From Rallus limicola (taxonomy: Eukaryota; Chordata; Aves; Gruiformes; Rallidae), in NCBI GenBank assembly GCA_022605955.1, contig JAKCOZ010000007.1:36558991-36622990 (forward strand): a DNA stretch of 64,000 bases, read 5' to 3'. Both the position numbers and the translations under genes were made by a program. Under the pieces are notes generated by a model that had not been told where the DNA came from, made no database searches, and was given only the letters and a program-made list of their open reading frames with translations. Below, in pieces: positions 12,717 through 24,364 of this stretch (position 1 is the first letter of the stretch; each line of letters opens with the position of its first letter).

Positions 12717-14206
12717 GCTATTTAATTTTTCAGAGATGGCTGCTCTCCTTTTCTACTGTTGAAACTCTTTTTTTTTTTCCCAAAAAATGATCCAGACATA
12801 GTACTGTGTTCTTGTATCTCTCTCTACACACCTGCATATCCTGTATGCTATGTGCTATTGGACAGCAGATTTGCAAATTCAAGCAGATTGCAAATATAAC
12901 AGATTAAATTATCACTGGGTCACATAACTACTGACACTCTTCTGAATTTGATATGCATGAAAACAGCTGTCCCAAAAGGAGGCAGAAGCTTCCTAACAGT
13001 TTCTGAACTCGTTTTGACAAACACTCCTGCCTGACCTATTTCTGTGTTTTGAGGTTCTCTTGATAATGCACTGAACAGCCAGGCTTATATGGAGTCTGAC
13101 AGAGGACTGAAAAGCGGTGCTGAGTCAGCAGTTCTAAAGTCAATCCCAAGGTCAGAACCAGCTCTATTTCAAGAATTGCACTATGAGTATATCTATCCTA
13201 TTAGCCATTAAAAAAGGAAAATGGTGTATTTCCATTTTCAAAGCATTCTTTAAAAAAGAAAATTCCCCAGCAAAACTACACACTTAAGAAGGAAATACTC
13301 AAAATATATAATCTCTTTAGATGACTTGCTTTGTTTTCTTATATGTCTTGGCTTCCAAAATTCAAAACATGAATCATAAGACTGTCTTCCTTTCTCCTTT
13401 ATGGAGGTATGTAGCATTGGTACTTTCTAAGAATTGCTGAAGTATACTCTTTATAGAAGCAAAATGTTTGGTAGATAATGAAAGATATTGCATATGAAAA
13501 TCATGCAATGTCTTCAGTAAGAAATATGCTCATTGCCATGATGAACTGTTACATTAAAATAAACATTTTCATACATATAAAAATCCTGGACTTTTCTGGA
13601 AAATAAATTAGTGTAACTTCTATTTCTTGACTATAAAATTTCACAATTCATTACATCAAGACCTATCATGCTGAGATACAATGTGGAATTTAGGAATAAA
13701 ACCATACTACAGTTTATTAAAATAAATCATATCTCCAATCTAAACACTTCACAGAAACATTAACAGTCTTCAAACCTCTTTCCAAAATACATTTCAGATA
13801 AATGGGATGTTTCTAAATTATTTCCATTTTTTCCAGTATAGAACATTAGACTGGCAAACTGTCAGAGAAATCTAAGTTGGGCAATGAACAGTGATGTGCA
13901 GGATTTGCTATCCACTTCCCTAGGACATGTTAGATAAATACTTCCAAAGGATGATAGTCAAAAAAACCCCAATGATGTTTATTTATATTGACACATACAT
14001 ACATTTTTGGCAGGTACAAATCATCCACAAACAAAATAACTGTATCTCAGAAGTCTGAGTATAAAGCAAAATTCTCAGAACATTAAGATGTTAAGACACC
14101 CTCATTGTTACCAAACAGGAAGATGTGCCAGTTTTTAAAATGATGTATTAAGTACTATATAGTTAGAAAAGACTTATTAGTAAGCGTGATTTCTAGGTTT
14201 TCTTAC
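12717..14206. other. ZFAT intron, no feature seen
   Basis: AT-rich intron with a T-run near 12768-12778. No gene or interspersed repeat recognised. Confidence 0.5.
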
Positions 14207-14295
14207 CTTGAAAGAGACATGTTGTTCCATATGACGTAGGAGCTGTGGTTTTTGGGCAGCTGTATAGTCACACACTGTACATTTAAACTGCTTTC
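14207..14295 (-). CDS. ZFAT: ZFAT coding exon, zinc finger 15 of the window
   Basis: 89 nt: two bases complete Gly, then 29 codons beginning KQFKCTVCDYTAAQKPQLLR and ending HVSFK. It encodes a single C2H2 finger (C-x2-C-x12-H-x3-H) that is essentially identical to its human ZFAT counterpart. The acceptor is cccatttcag and the donor is AAG|gtaaga, close to consensus. Entry in phase 1 and exit in phase 0 match the exons at 19338 and 11561. Linker residues at the exon end join the finger directly to the next one (SFK|PFRC). Confidence 0.97.
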
Positions 14296-16019
14296 CTGAA
14301 ATGGGAATAGAGAATGAGATAACTTTTTTCTCTGTAAGTTCAGAAAACTAGTGATTACATTTCTTTATAAAGATGATTTCCAAATGCTAAGAATGAACAA
14401 TGAACAATACTAGAAGTCTGGCACTTGCTCAGCAAGATTTTGGCTAAATAGAGCTAAGAGCAAAGTAAAGAAGAAAAAAGGCTCAAGTGTCATCTGTAAA
14501 GGATAAGCATTAAACAGTCTAGATGCTCCTGGTATAGTCCCTTGGGAAAGAAGAATTGTTATTGTGTAGCCTAAATGGAAGAAGGAAATAAATTATTTCC
14601 AACTGCAGGCACAGTTATTTTTCTATTTGTTAAGAAGATTTGGAAATCCTTAAAACACAGATGTTTGGTCACGTTAAAATGTGTTTTTACCTACTTCTGT
14701 CCCAAGCACTGAATTGCTATGATTTAAATACATTTCCATTTTCTTGTTTTTCTTGATATATTTCAGGTAGGGTATGACATGACCTATTATTTTTACCATG
14801 ATATCTGGTTAGGTGTTTAGCACTACTCTTCCAGTAATAATTCAAACTATCATAAAAAAGTGTTCTACATTGGCTTTAGCCCAGATACAGGGAGAAATAA
14901 TACATGCTATACATGAAAGTAAGATTAGAATGGCAAATAATACAGAGGTTTTGTGTTTTGACCTTTCACTTCTCCTTACACAATTTTAAAACAACGGGCA
15001 CAAGCTGCTCTATCAACATCAGACTGAATGATGCCTGCTTGCCTTGTTCATCATGACATGTTGTCCTTTCTCATCTAAATATCTGCACTAACCCTAAGTC
15101 TCACCTACAGTCAGTCACACAAGACGAGATACTGGGATGAGTTCGTACTTCACACATGGTGACTTACACGATGGCAGCTTCCAAACACTAGGGATAATGG
15201 GTAAGTTTTGTGACCTGCTCTTGGAGAGTGCTGATTCCTATTTCCTTACTGCAACTGGCCAGAAATTTTATAAAAATGTATGGACCTAAAGTGACTGACT
15301 TCTCCTCTTCTGCATCAATCCTTTGAGAAAATCGCAGAGTAGACCAGAAGAACAATAAAGACAATGGGTGTATATTTGCATAAGTATTGCTCCAGGTACC
15401 AACCTAAGAAGTCATTGGAAGATCTGAGACAGTCTTTGTCTCCTGAGTACTTGTGTTGCAAGCAGGTCTGCTACACAACATAACAGAATTAGAGACACTG
15501 CAATTTATAATTATTTGTGAAGAGAACAGCACTTCAGAAGTGTCATCCAAAGAAGAGTGTTATTTTGAGTTCTACTGACAAGATATTATACTTGCAATTT
15601 CATGACATGCCTGTGAGCTTTCTAGTCAGGTATCAATAATGATGGCACTAACCCTCTAACCTGAAATAGCAACAATAAAACCAAAGAGCAAGAACTGGTA
15701 TTTCAGCTAATGAAAACCTTTGCTCAGAACCTGCAGTCTTAAATAAAGTCTGTACTTTAAACAGAAGGCATGATTGATGACTATGACAATTTATTTGAAA
15801 ATCAGATGGATGACCTGATATATGAAGTCTTTAAATTACATCTTCTTAGTACTTCCTAAAAAGATATACTCCAATACAATGGAAATGTGATGCAAAATTA
15901 TTAGATTAAGTTATGGTCTGCATTCTGCAAGAGATCAGACTTTGTAACTATAAGAGTCTGCCTTCAACACTGAAATAATTAGTCTTGAGCCCTTCTCAAG
16001 GCAAGGTGGCCGTATTTTG
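14296..16019. other. ZFAT intron, no feature seen
   Basis: Unique AT-rich intron. No recognised repeat or gene on either strand. Confidence 0.5.
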
Positions 16020-16337
16020 TCATGTTTGAATGCTGGAGAGGGACTGTTTACGTGAGCATGAAGTGATAGGACAAGGAGTAAAGGCCTTAAGCTGAAGAAA
16101 GGTACATTTAGATTACATATAAGGAAAAAATTCTTCACTGTGAGGGTGAGGAGACACTGGAACAGGTTGTCTAGAGCAACCATGGCTGCTCACTCCCTGG
16201 CAGTGTTCCAGGCCAGGTTGGATGGGGCTTTGGGCAACCTGGTCTAGTGGAGGGTTTTCCCGTCCATGGCAGGGGGGTTGGAATTAGATGACCTCTGAGG
16301 TCTCTTCCAAGCAAAACCATTCTGTGACTCTATGATC
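16020..16337 (+). mobile_element. CR1 LINE 3' end fragment
   Basis: A short 5'-truncated plus-strand CR1. It contains only the 3' UTR blocks 'aaattcttcactgtgaggg', 'gacactggaacaggttgtct' and 'tgggcaacctggtctagtgg', and ends 'attctgtgactctatgatc'. The left boundary is approximate. Confidence 0.9.
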
Positions 16338-18244
16338 AAGTTTCTTTAAATTCTGTATCTTTCTCAAAAGAAGTTACAAGCACTTTATACTGTGTGTGAA
16401 AGTTTCCATAAAACAAGCCTAAGAAAAACCTTAAGACAATTTCCAATGTCTAATTAAAATAATGGAACCAGGTTTTCTGTTTTATTTCTAATCACAATCA
16501 GTAATAAACCTGGACTACAGATTTGTTTTTTATCATGTCACTCTTGAGAAGTCTGTCTTCTGGAGAAGAATAGAGCAGATAGAAAACTACTTTATATTCC
16601 TCTAGTTAAATTGACCTTGCAGGGCTGATATTTGAACAAAAACTGCCTGGATTCAAAAGTTAGGAAGACAAGACTCATAAACAGCAGAGCATCTTTCAAA
16701 TTCATTTATTTGTGAAACAGCTGAAGAACACTAGAAGTGTGTGACTAAGAACTTTTGAAGCGATGCCACTACAGGAAGGGACACTGGGCAAAGCGAAACT
16801 GTCAGCATTTAAGAGGCTGAAGGTCTCTTGACAAATCATAACATTACATCCTTACTGACAAATGTTATTTTTCAAAAAGGTTTGAAATGTATGAAGAGTT
16901 TATTGGGGTGGACTTGGTGAGGGAAATTATGTCAGACTCCACTGACAGTGAGATTCTGTTCCACTGGAGCCAATGGCAAAATGCATTTTCCAAAGGTACA
17001 GGGAATTTCCTGGAACACTTCTGGAAGTAAAAAAAGCAAGGCAGGAGAACGTTAAATACTGGGTGTGTTTATATCAGTCAAAAATGGAGGTGGATCAACA
17101 AGGAACATATAGTTTCCTCAGTTATTGCAGAAGATGATGACAGTCCAAAGCCAGATAAAAAGGGCTCCTGGTAATAACATTGCTTCTAGTGTCAAGGCTT
17201 CAGCCTGACCTAACAGTAAATGATCAGAGAATACAGTTCCTTGCATGCAATTAAATGTTTAAAACTAACTTCATAATTCTAAACCAAATCCAGACAAGGC
17301 TAGCTCCTGCACAACTACAGCCCTATTCTTAGCAGTGCCAAATTTTAAAAGCAGCCTCAGCTGAACTGCAGTAATTACTTACACACACACATATATTGTT
17401 CAAGAAAGAACTAACTCAAAGGTAGAAACAAATTCAACTTCCATTACGGAATTTCACTATTTGAACGTGCCAGATGGTGAAAACAAAACAGAAAGGTTTT
17501 AAATGAAACCCCATGCAGGGAACTTTTTATGGCACAATTTTTTTCTCTTTGTAGTTTGATCATGTTCCAATTTTCCTTTTAATTCAAATACAACCTGCTT
17601 CCTTCTCCCAGCCAGGAATCAGCTGAGGATTGCATCTGATAAGTAAAAATGTTGGTTCTTGCGCATGAAGTTTAGATGTATGTACAACATCTGCTCCTTA
17701 TTGACCAAGTTATTAAAAATATTGGAAAGCATTTTTTGAATATCATTGTGAAAGGGAGCATCTCTTTCATTAATTATACATACAGATATAAGTGTACATA
17801 ATAAATAAATGTCTGACAGAAAAACTTCACATACATGTGTGAGATGGAAAAAAAGATGTGTGCCATCTGTAAAAGGACAATGTTAAAAAACATGTTTTTT
17901 TTAAAAAAAGAATTTAAATAATCAATAAGAGGAGAACAACATTTCACAAGGTTGCATGAGTAACACTACTAAGTCATAATGAAGGTCTGTATAACTTATC
18001 TTGCTAAATCATTTACTTCATTGATAATCACAGAGAAATTAAGTATTGCATCTCAATTTTTTAAATAAAAGATGGTGGTTTTTTTGCATTTGCATCTCAC
18101 TTTTTTTCTGTTATCATCACAGAAATATTAAAATCCCAGAACAAATGCATGTTCTTCATGCATGAGTGCCTACAGGGAGCATGTGATCAGGCCTGCCACT
18201 GGCTAGACCTGGGGGCATAGAGGTGCAGCAGCCTTAGTTACAGT
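16338..18244. other. ZFAT intron, no feature seen
   Basis: Unique intron with a short CA run near 17383-17392. No recognisable gene or element. Confidence 0.5.
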
Positions 18245-19005
18245 TAGTTATCCTGAGTTGGAAGTGACCCATAAAGATCATCAAATCAAGTCCAACTCCT
18301 GGCTCCACACAAGGCCAGCCAAGTCAGACAGAGCACGGGACTGAGTGAATTGTCCAGACTCTTCTTGAACTCAGTTAAGCCTGGTGCTGTGACCACTTCC
18401 CTGGGGAGCCTGTGCCAGTGTCCAACCACCCTCTCAGTACAGAACCTCTTCCTAACATGCAACCTAAACCTCCCCTGATGCAGCTTCATCCTGTTCCCTC
18501 AGGTTCTATCACTGGTCACCAAAGAGAGGAGATCAGTGCCTGTCCCTTCGCTCCCCCTCGTCAGGAAGCCACAGACCATGGTGAGGTCTCCCCTCAGCCT
18601 CCTCTTCTCCAGGATGAACAAACCCTAGAGACTTCAGCCTCTTCTCATAAGACTTCCCCTCCAGACCCCTCCCCATCCTCACTGCCCTCCTCTGGAGACT
18701 CTCCAATAGTTTTGTGTCCCTCCTGTACTGTGGCACCCAAAACTGCACCCAGTGCTCGAGGGGAGGCTGCACCAGTGCAGTGTAGAGAGGGACAGTCCCC
18801 TCCCTGGACTGGCTGGCCATGCCGGGCTTGATGCACCCCAGGGTATGGTTGTCCCTCCTGGCTGCCTGGGCACACTGCTGGCTCATGTTTAACTTGCTGT
18901 AGACCAAGAGCCCCAAATCCCTCTCAGAATGGCTGGTATCTTATCCCCCAATCTGTACATGTAGCTAGGGTTGCCCCTTAACAGGGTTGCACTATTGGGC
19001 TACTG
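18245..19005 (-). mobile_element. CR1 LINE fragment, copy A of a near-identical pair
   Basis: An antisense CR1 covering the C-terminal RT region and 3' UTR, with minus-strand translations such as AQAARRDNHTLGCIKPGM and TVPLYTALVQPPLEHWVQFW. From about 18290 to 18930 it aligns base for base with the copy at 32371-33010. I estimate by eye about 95% identity, so both are young copies of one subfamily. It extends further 5' than its partner, to about 19005 (block 'tcccccaatctgtacatgta'). Confidence 0.9.
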
Positions 19006-19337
19006 GATTTGGCAACTCTTAATAATATTGTCAGAAAAGTAAGCAGTAAACTTAAACATGGAACTATTTCTACTTTCAGGTTTCAATTGAGATCAATGGT
19101 ACTCTATAAGAGGGCTGTAAAACCAACCCAAGGTTTCAGAAAAATCAATTATTCCAGAGACAGCTGTCTTAATTTTGCAAAGTTTTGAATTATTTTGCAA
19201 TCAGTGTCTCCTAGGGATAAGCAAAATTGTATGTAGCAATTAGTGGTCAACCTAAAAATGCTTATCAATAAGGTCCTATAGTACAGCCAGTATTAATTGC
19301 CCTGAAATGAACCTGGATTTAATAAACACGCACTTAC
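19006..19337. other. ZFAT intron, no feature seen
   Basis: Short unique intron stretch next to the exon at 19338. Nothing recognised. Confidence 0.5.
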
Positions 19338-19511
19338 CATCAGCAGTATGAAGGAGTTTATGGCTCTTCAAAGTGCCTTTTGATTTGAATTTTTTCCCAC
19401 ACATATCACAAAGGTGTGTTTTCTCTGTGCTGTGACGATTCATATGGGCTTTCAAGTTACTCTTGCTGCGAGTGGCATACTCACACAGGGAACATTTGAA
19501 GGGTTTGACAC
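19338..19511 (-). CDS. ZFAT: ZFAT coding exon, zinc fingers 13-14 of the window
   Basis: 174 nt: two bases complete Gly, then 57 codons and one base. It begins VKPFKCSLCEYATRSKSNLK and includes a second finger THLCDMCGKKFKSKGTLKSH, so there are two C2H2 fingers joined by a short TEK linker. All zinc ligands are present and the sequence is virtually identical to human ZFAT. The acceptor is tttttag and the donor is GATG|gtaagt. The exon length is a multiple of three, so skipping it would keep frame and remove exactly two fingers. Confidence 0.97.
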
Positions 19512-21329
19512 CTAAAAATAAAAAAAAATGCAATATGAAGCAAACAAGCTGTATCTTTTGATGACATAGTCAACATTTGCTTGAAACATATTTCAGATCA
19601 TTTGGGCACCATAGAGAAAAAGGTCAAAATTTTAAATTTTAGGTATCTATCTACATTTAAGAAATTAAATACTTCCTTACTTAAGTCAGGTATTGACTTT
19701 AACCAAGCATGAATAAATGTTTTGGTCTTGGTATGTCTGTCCTTCATTTGAAAGTAGAATCCAGACTAAGTTGATGCCTAGCTGGTGTATGTACCCAATT
19801 TCCCTCTAAATGTCTTCCGATAACTATCATTCTCTGTTTACTGCAATGAAGAATGAAGAAGCCTGTTTTAGGAGGACAGTTCACTAGGTACTTAATATGT
19901 AAACACAAGTTCAATGGCTTTTATTATTAATTAGCATCAGATTGCTAACGGCTCATGCAGTAATACTTATTTTTTTCCCTTGGTAAGATGCAAGAACTTA
20001 AATTTCACTTCTGTCAGAACGTCCAAACCATGTAATAGAGAGATGCACAATATATCATCTAGCAGAAGGTCTACAACAACAAACTAAATCCCTCAAAGAA
20101 AAGTTGAATAAATCTGAACTGGCAGAGTAGTTCAACAGTTTCATGAGGCTCTGGCAGTTTTAGATTGATATTCATGACCTTAAAACTAGATTTACAAGCA
20201 TGAGGAATTATAGCCCACTTTAGGCAGAGTTGATTGCACACTTTGATTTTGGAATAAATTTCCATTCACCTCTTTCTCCTGGTAGTTAGATGAGATGGGT
20301 TCCAAGTGCTCTTGGCAGAATGGAAAAACTGTTATCTATGGAATACACAAACAATTGCTCCAAGCCAACAGTTCTGAATTACTAAACTCCCTCATGGAGT
20401 AGAGGCTACTGAAGAGGACCACAACAATACACAGACAGGTAAGCTCATGGTTAAAGCATTCAAACAAATATGCAGTATTAGTATAAAAGTCTAAACTATC
20501 TGCATAGGCACAGACACTTTAGAACCAAAGTATCAGTTTGAAAGTAACAAATGCCATAATCCCCTTTATGCAGAGGGCTAAAGAATCCAAAATAATGCTC
20601 AGAGGCCTTAGGCAATCTGTTCCATAAATTGATTAATGAGCATATGAGTGGTCTTCCACCTGTTAAAGAATAGATTCAGTAGACACAAGATTTTACTCAG
20701 TGTAGATTTTAGCTCCAAGGGATTTTTAAACTGCTGTTGCCAAATTACTGAAATTTCTCCTTTAAAAAACATAGATAAGATCAGAATCATCTTACAGCTT
20801 TTTCACAACTGTTTATGTCCATGTCAGCTAGCTGCCACGCTCAGCATGATTTCATTTAAAACACACAGAAGTTATAAACATACATCAAAGCAACTGAATT
20901 TCAATTGTTTTCCTAATAGATTTCCAGATCAAGTATTTCTGGAAAAATGTGAAAGGAGCAGCAGTTATTCATGAGAAGTTATAGAAAATTGCTTGTTTTA
21001 AGAGACTGAGTATGTATTTAATTCACTCCTCCACACTCACATTCATTACAGAATATTTTCATGAGTATGGAGGTTTATGAAACTTTTGGGAAAAAACCAC
21101 AATCATAAACTTATTAATATTACTTAACATCTAAGCTGTCTCTTCATGTTATGAAAGTGCAGTTCCATTTGTGATGCAGAATCTATTAAACTAATTATTT
21201 AACTTCTCTTGTAGCATAAAGTTTTTGATTCAGGTGTGGTGATAGATTTTAATTCCTTTTTGTATCAGCCAAACGTGTGTGGAATATGAGAGTGATTCTA
21301 TTCCCAAAAGCTTAAAACCAGAGTTTTAC
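19512..21329. other. ZFAT intron, no feature seen
   Basis: AT-rich unique intron of about 1.8 kb. No recognisable repeat or gene. Confidence 0.5.
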
Positions 21330-21479
21330 CTTCATGGGCCCAAATATGACGCTGAAGATCTGATCCATTCTTCATAAAATAAAAATCACAGTAGGGACAT
21401 TTCACAGCTCGTTTTCCAATAAGTCCTTTCAGCTGAACTCTTCTGCCAAGAATCTCAGAAATAGTAGTCATTGAAACCT
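21330..21479 (-). CDS. ZFAT: ZFAT coding exon, zinc finger 12 of the window
   Basis: 150 nt: two bases complete Glu, then 49 codons and one base. It starts VSMTTISEILGRRVQLKGLI, a highly conserved non-finger spacer of ZFAT, followed by one finger with an extended middle (C-x2-C-x13-H-x3-H, beginning CPYCDFYFMKNGSD). The acceptor is ttctctcag and the donor is GAAG|gtaaaa. The length is divisible by three. A phase-1 intron on each side matches the exons at 27762 and 19338. Confidence 0.97.
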
Positions 21480-21959
21480 CTGAGAGAAAAGTTAAAGGTA
21501 ATAAAAACCAGAAGGACATGAGGGAATTTGTTCAATATTATATAAGTAACACTGAAGAGCTACATTCTGATTCACCCCAACTTTTAAAAAAGCTCTACTT
21601 CCCCTACTGACACCTAAAGAAGACCTGAGCAAAGAACATAAGAACCTTTTTTCCTTTAGAGCTCCTAGTATGTTTTGTCTAACTTAATCGTGATCAGGAT
21701 ACTCAATGTCTCCATTCTGGTTTAAAAAAACCAACAGAATTCCAAACCACAAAGCCACTTGGGTGCACCATCGTCCTAGAAATAATTTTCCAACTATGAG
21801 CCTTCCCAATAAGCTAATTTGGCACTTTTTTTATTCAATAATTTCAAAAGACTTTATTTAAGATTTCACCCCAGATTTCTAGATGTCAAAGATCTGAATG
21901 CAATTCACCACATCCACAGATACATTGAGTTTCTCAGGTTTAAATCCAGTCCTGTTCTG
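21480..21959. other. ZFAT intron, no clear feature
   Basis: Intronic stretch. Its right part may belong to the same old CR1 as the next entry, but I could not align it confidently. Confidence 0.4.
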
Positions 21960-22235
21960 AATATAAACAGGGATGGAGATTCTCCAACCTATCTTGGCCA
22001 ATTCCAGTGTCTGACCACCATCAGAGTCAGAATTATTTTCCTAATTTCTAAGCAGCATCTCCTTGCTTAAACTCAGGTTACTTCACTGCACAGCACCAAG
22101 AAAATCTGTCTTCTATTTAATCTCCTATTAGATAGCTGAAGAAGCAATTGAGATTTCTTCCCTATCATTCGCTTATTCAAAGCACTCAACTCTCTCTGTT
22201 TTTCCTTCACATGACCTAATGTTTTCCTTGTCACA
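21960..22235 (-). mobile_element. Possible old CR1 fragment
   Basis: On the plus strand 'ggagattctccaacctatct', 'ttccagtgtctgaccaccat' and the following text resemble the complement of the CR1 3' UTR (block CACTGGAACAGGTTGCC in degraded form). Divergence is high and the boundaries are uncertain. Confidence 0.5.
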
Positions 22236-24364
22236 GTGAAAAAGCTTAAAATAATGAAGTTTAATTTAAAATGTCCCAAATGCACATAATGAAAACATTG
22301 CCAAATACTTTTTAAAAATAAATCAAATTACTCAATGCATTTCATATGAACAAAATGCTATTGCTTGACTCGAAAGTACAGTACTCACACAATCTAAACA
22401 TAAGGACCTGAAAGTTGGTGATTTATTATGTCCAAAATCTTGTACAATTTAAAAGTTGCAATCCAAACTTAGATTTTTACCAAATCTGAACTGTCACACC
22501 TAGTCTTCTCATGATTGGTCCCAGAGTGAAATAAAAAATCCTGCCTGAACTCATATGTACAAGGAAACCAGCTTCAAAAAGGAAATATAAAACCCCATGA
22601 ACAAAGATATGTTCTGAAGTACCCCCCAAAAAATTACAAACATGAGGCTGAATCCTCACCTGCCTTCTATGGCTTAGATCCTTCATTCCTGACTATATGC
22701 TAGTTATGTCTGCTCAGTGGAGATCTATGACATCTGATGCTTCTCATGTCTCGGGACTATTATAAATGTTCTAACTACATGAGAGACAGTAGATGGAAAG
22801 ACAGATAATTCTGAGAACTGGGACTGGTATCCAAGACTCCTTCACTGCTGAGTATCCAAATCATTGGGCAATAAAGCCAAGCTCCTTTATCTCTTTTGTA
22901 TGAAATGGTGCTCTACCAAATTCAAGAGATTTTTGTCCCCCCACCTTCATGGGACCAGAATTCAACTCCTATTCTCTGCAAGCCTAAAAAAGGAAAAGTG
23001 CTCTTTTATTTAGTATTTTGTATTAGATTAAATAGAAGAGACAAGAGAGAGGTCACACTGAATGATATTAAGAAAGGAAGGAGAGAAGCACTCCAGAAAT
23101 AGCATTTTAATGATAAATATGTAAGGGTTTCAGTTTAAATTAATTTTTGATATGTCATTTTAAAATTAAATTCCTTTTAACAGTACCCATTTTTCCTTTC
23201 ATCTTCATTCTTTTCAATTTACATTTTTAAAAACAACTGCATTCAGTCCACCACAGTACTTGATAGTTTATACCATCAGACCCCTTACATTTATTTGGCT
23301 TGTAATGAAGTATGTTGCATGAATAAAGGATTTCCTCCTGATTACAAGGACAGTATGCACAGGAAAAAATTATGTATTAATTTCCCTCCATATATTAAAA
23401 TGGTGTTGTTGTACAGCTATTAGATAGGCATATCTTAGATGTATTATTTCTTTAGTACCATGGAGATATAACTAATAAATCTTACATTTTGCTTCTAAGT
23501 TCTATTTGCCTAAAATATATTAATTAAAACCACAGGACACAAAGCAATAGGTTGTGCAGATTTTCTTTTTTAACATTATTACAAATCAGAGTTGAGAAGA
23601 ACCTGCTTTCCTGGGTAAAAAAAAAATATATGCTGTATTTTTAAAGGGATTCAGATACCAAATTAATTGTTTAAAGGTACATAAATGCATGACTTAAGCA
23701 CGTCAAGGCTCTGGAGTTAACTGGTATTTCTGAACCACAGGCACAGCATAAACTAATAATTCATCAGTCAACAGACCAGTGCAGACCAGTGACAGCCTGC
23801 AAGGCCACAGCACTGGGAAATGTACGACTAGTTCACAGATTGTATTATTTAGGGAGGACTTGTATACTCCCTGGCTGAGATGGCATAAAGGCTCCACAGG
23901 CACAACTCTTGAGACTCGATTTCTGCTCTCACTGGGTGATATTCCTCCTGACTACAGAATAGCACAGGTGCCTTTCCTCATCTCAGTTTGTTGCATCAGA
24001 CATGTCCTTTGATAACAAGCCTTCCACCAACCACACTGCTGTAGAGTGGTCTATAAATAAAGTTTGGTAACTAAAGAGCTAATGTGGGAATTAAGTCTGA
24101 AATTAAAGGGAAGGAATTTGTTTAAAACACGGGTCTAGCACTATCTAGTGGCAGTAGGGAGGAAAGAAACTACTACTTGATGCATTATGTTGTATTTCAG
24201 CAAAGACAATAGAAGTTAAGTAATTTTAATTGGATTTTCCCTTTCCCAAACTCGGTTTGAGGATGGTTGATATTTTCTTTCTATTAAGAAAGATATTAAT
24301 CAAATTATGTCAGGTGATAAGTAAAAGGGAAAGGGATGGAGTGTGAAGAGCTGTGCCTGAAGAA
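22236..24364. other. ZFAT intron, mostly unique sequence
   Basis: AT-rich intron. The only notable item is a CTCF-like string at 24138-24154. No gene or repeat recognised. Confidence 0.5.
24138..24154 (-). promoter_or_regulatory. Weak CTCF-like motif
   Basis: The minus strand reads CTGCCACTAGATAGTGC, a partial match to the CTCF core (CCACTAGATGGC expected, two core mismatches). Speculative. Confidence 0.15.

Noticed and set aside
18412..18831. Plus-strand open frame of 139 codons, repeated at 32496-32915
   Set aside because: It is the antisense reading of two related CR1 copies. Similarity between the two reflects the repeat and not a duplicated gene.
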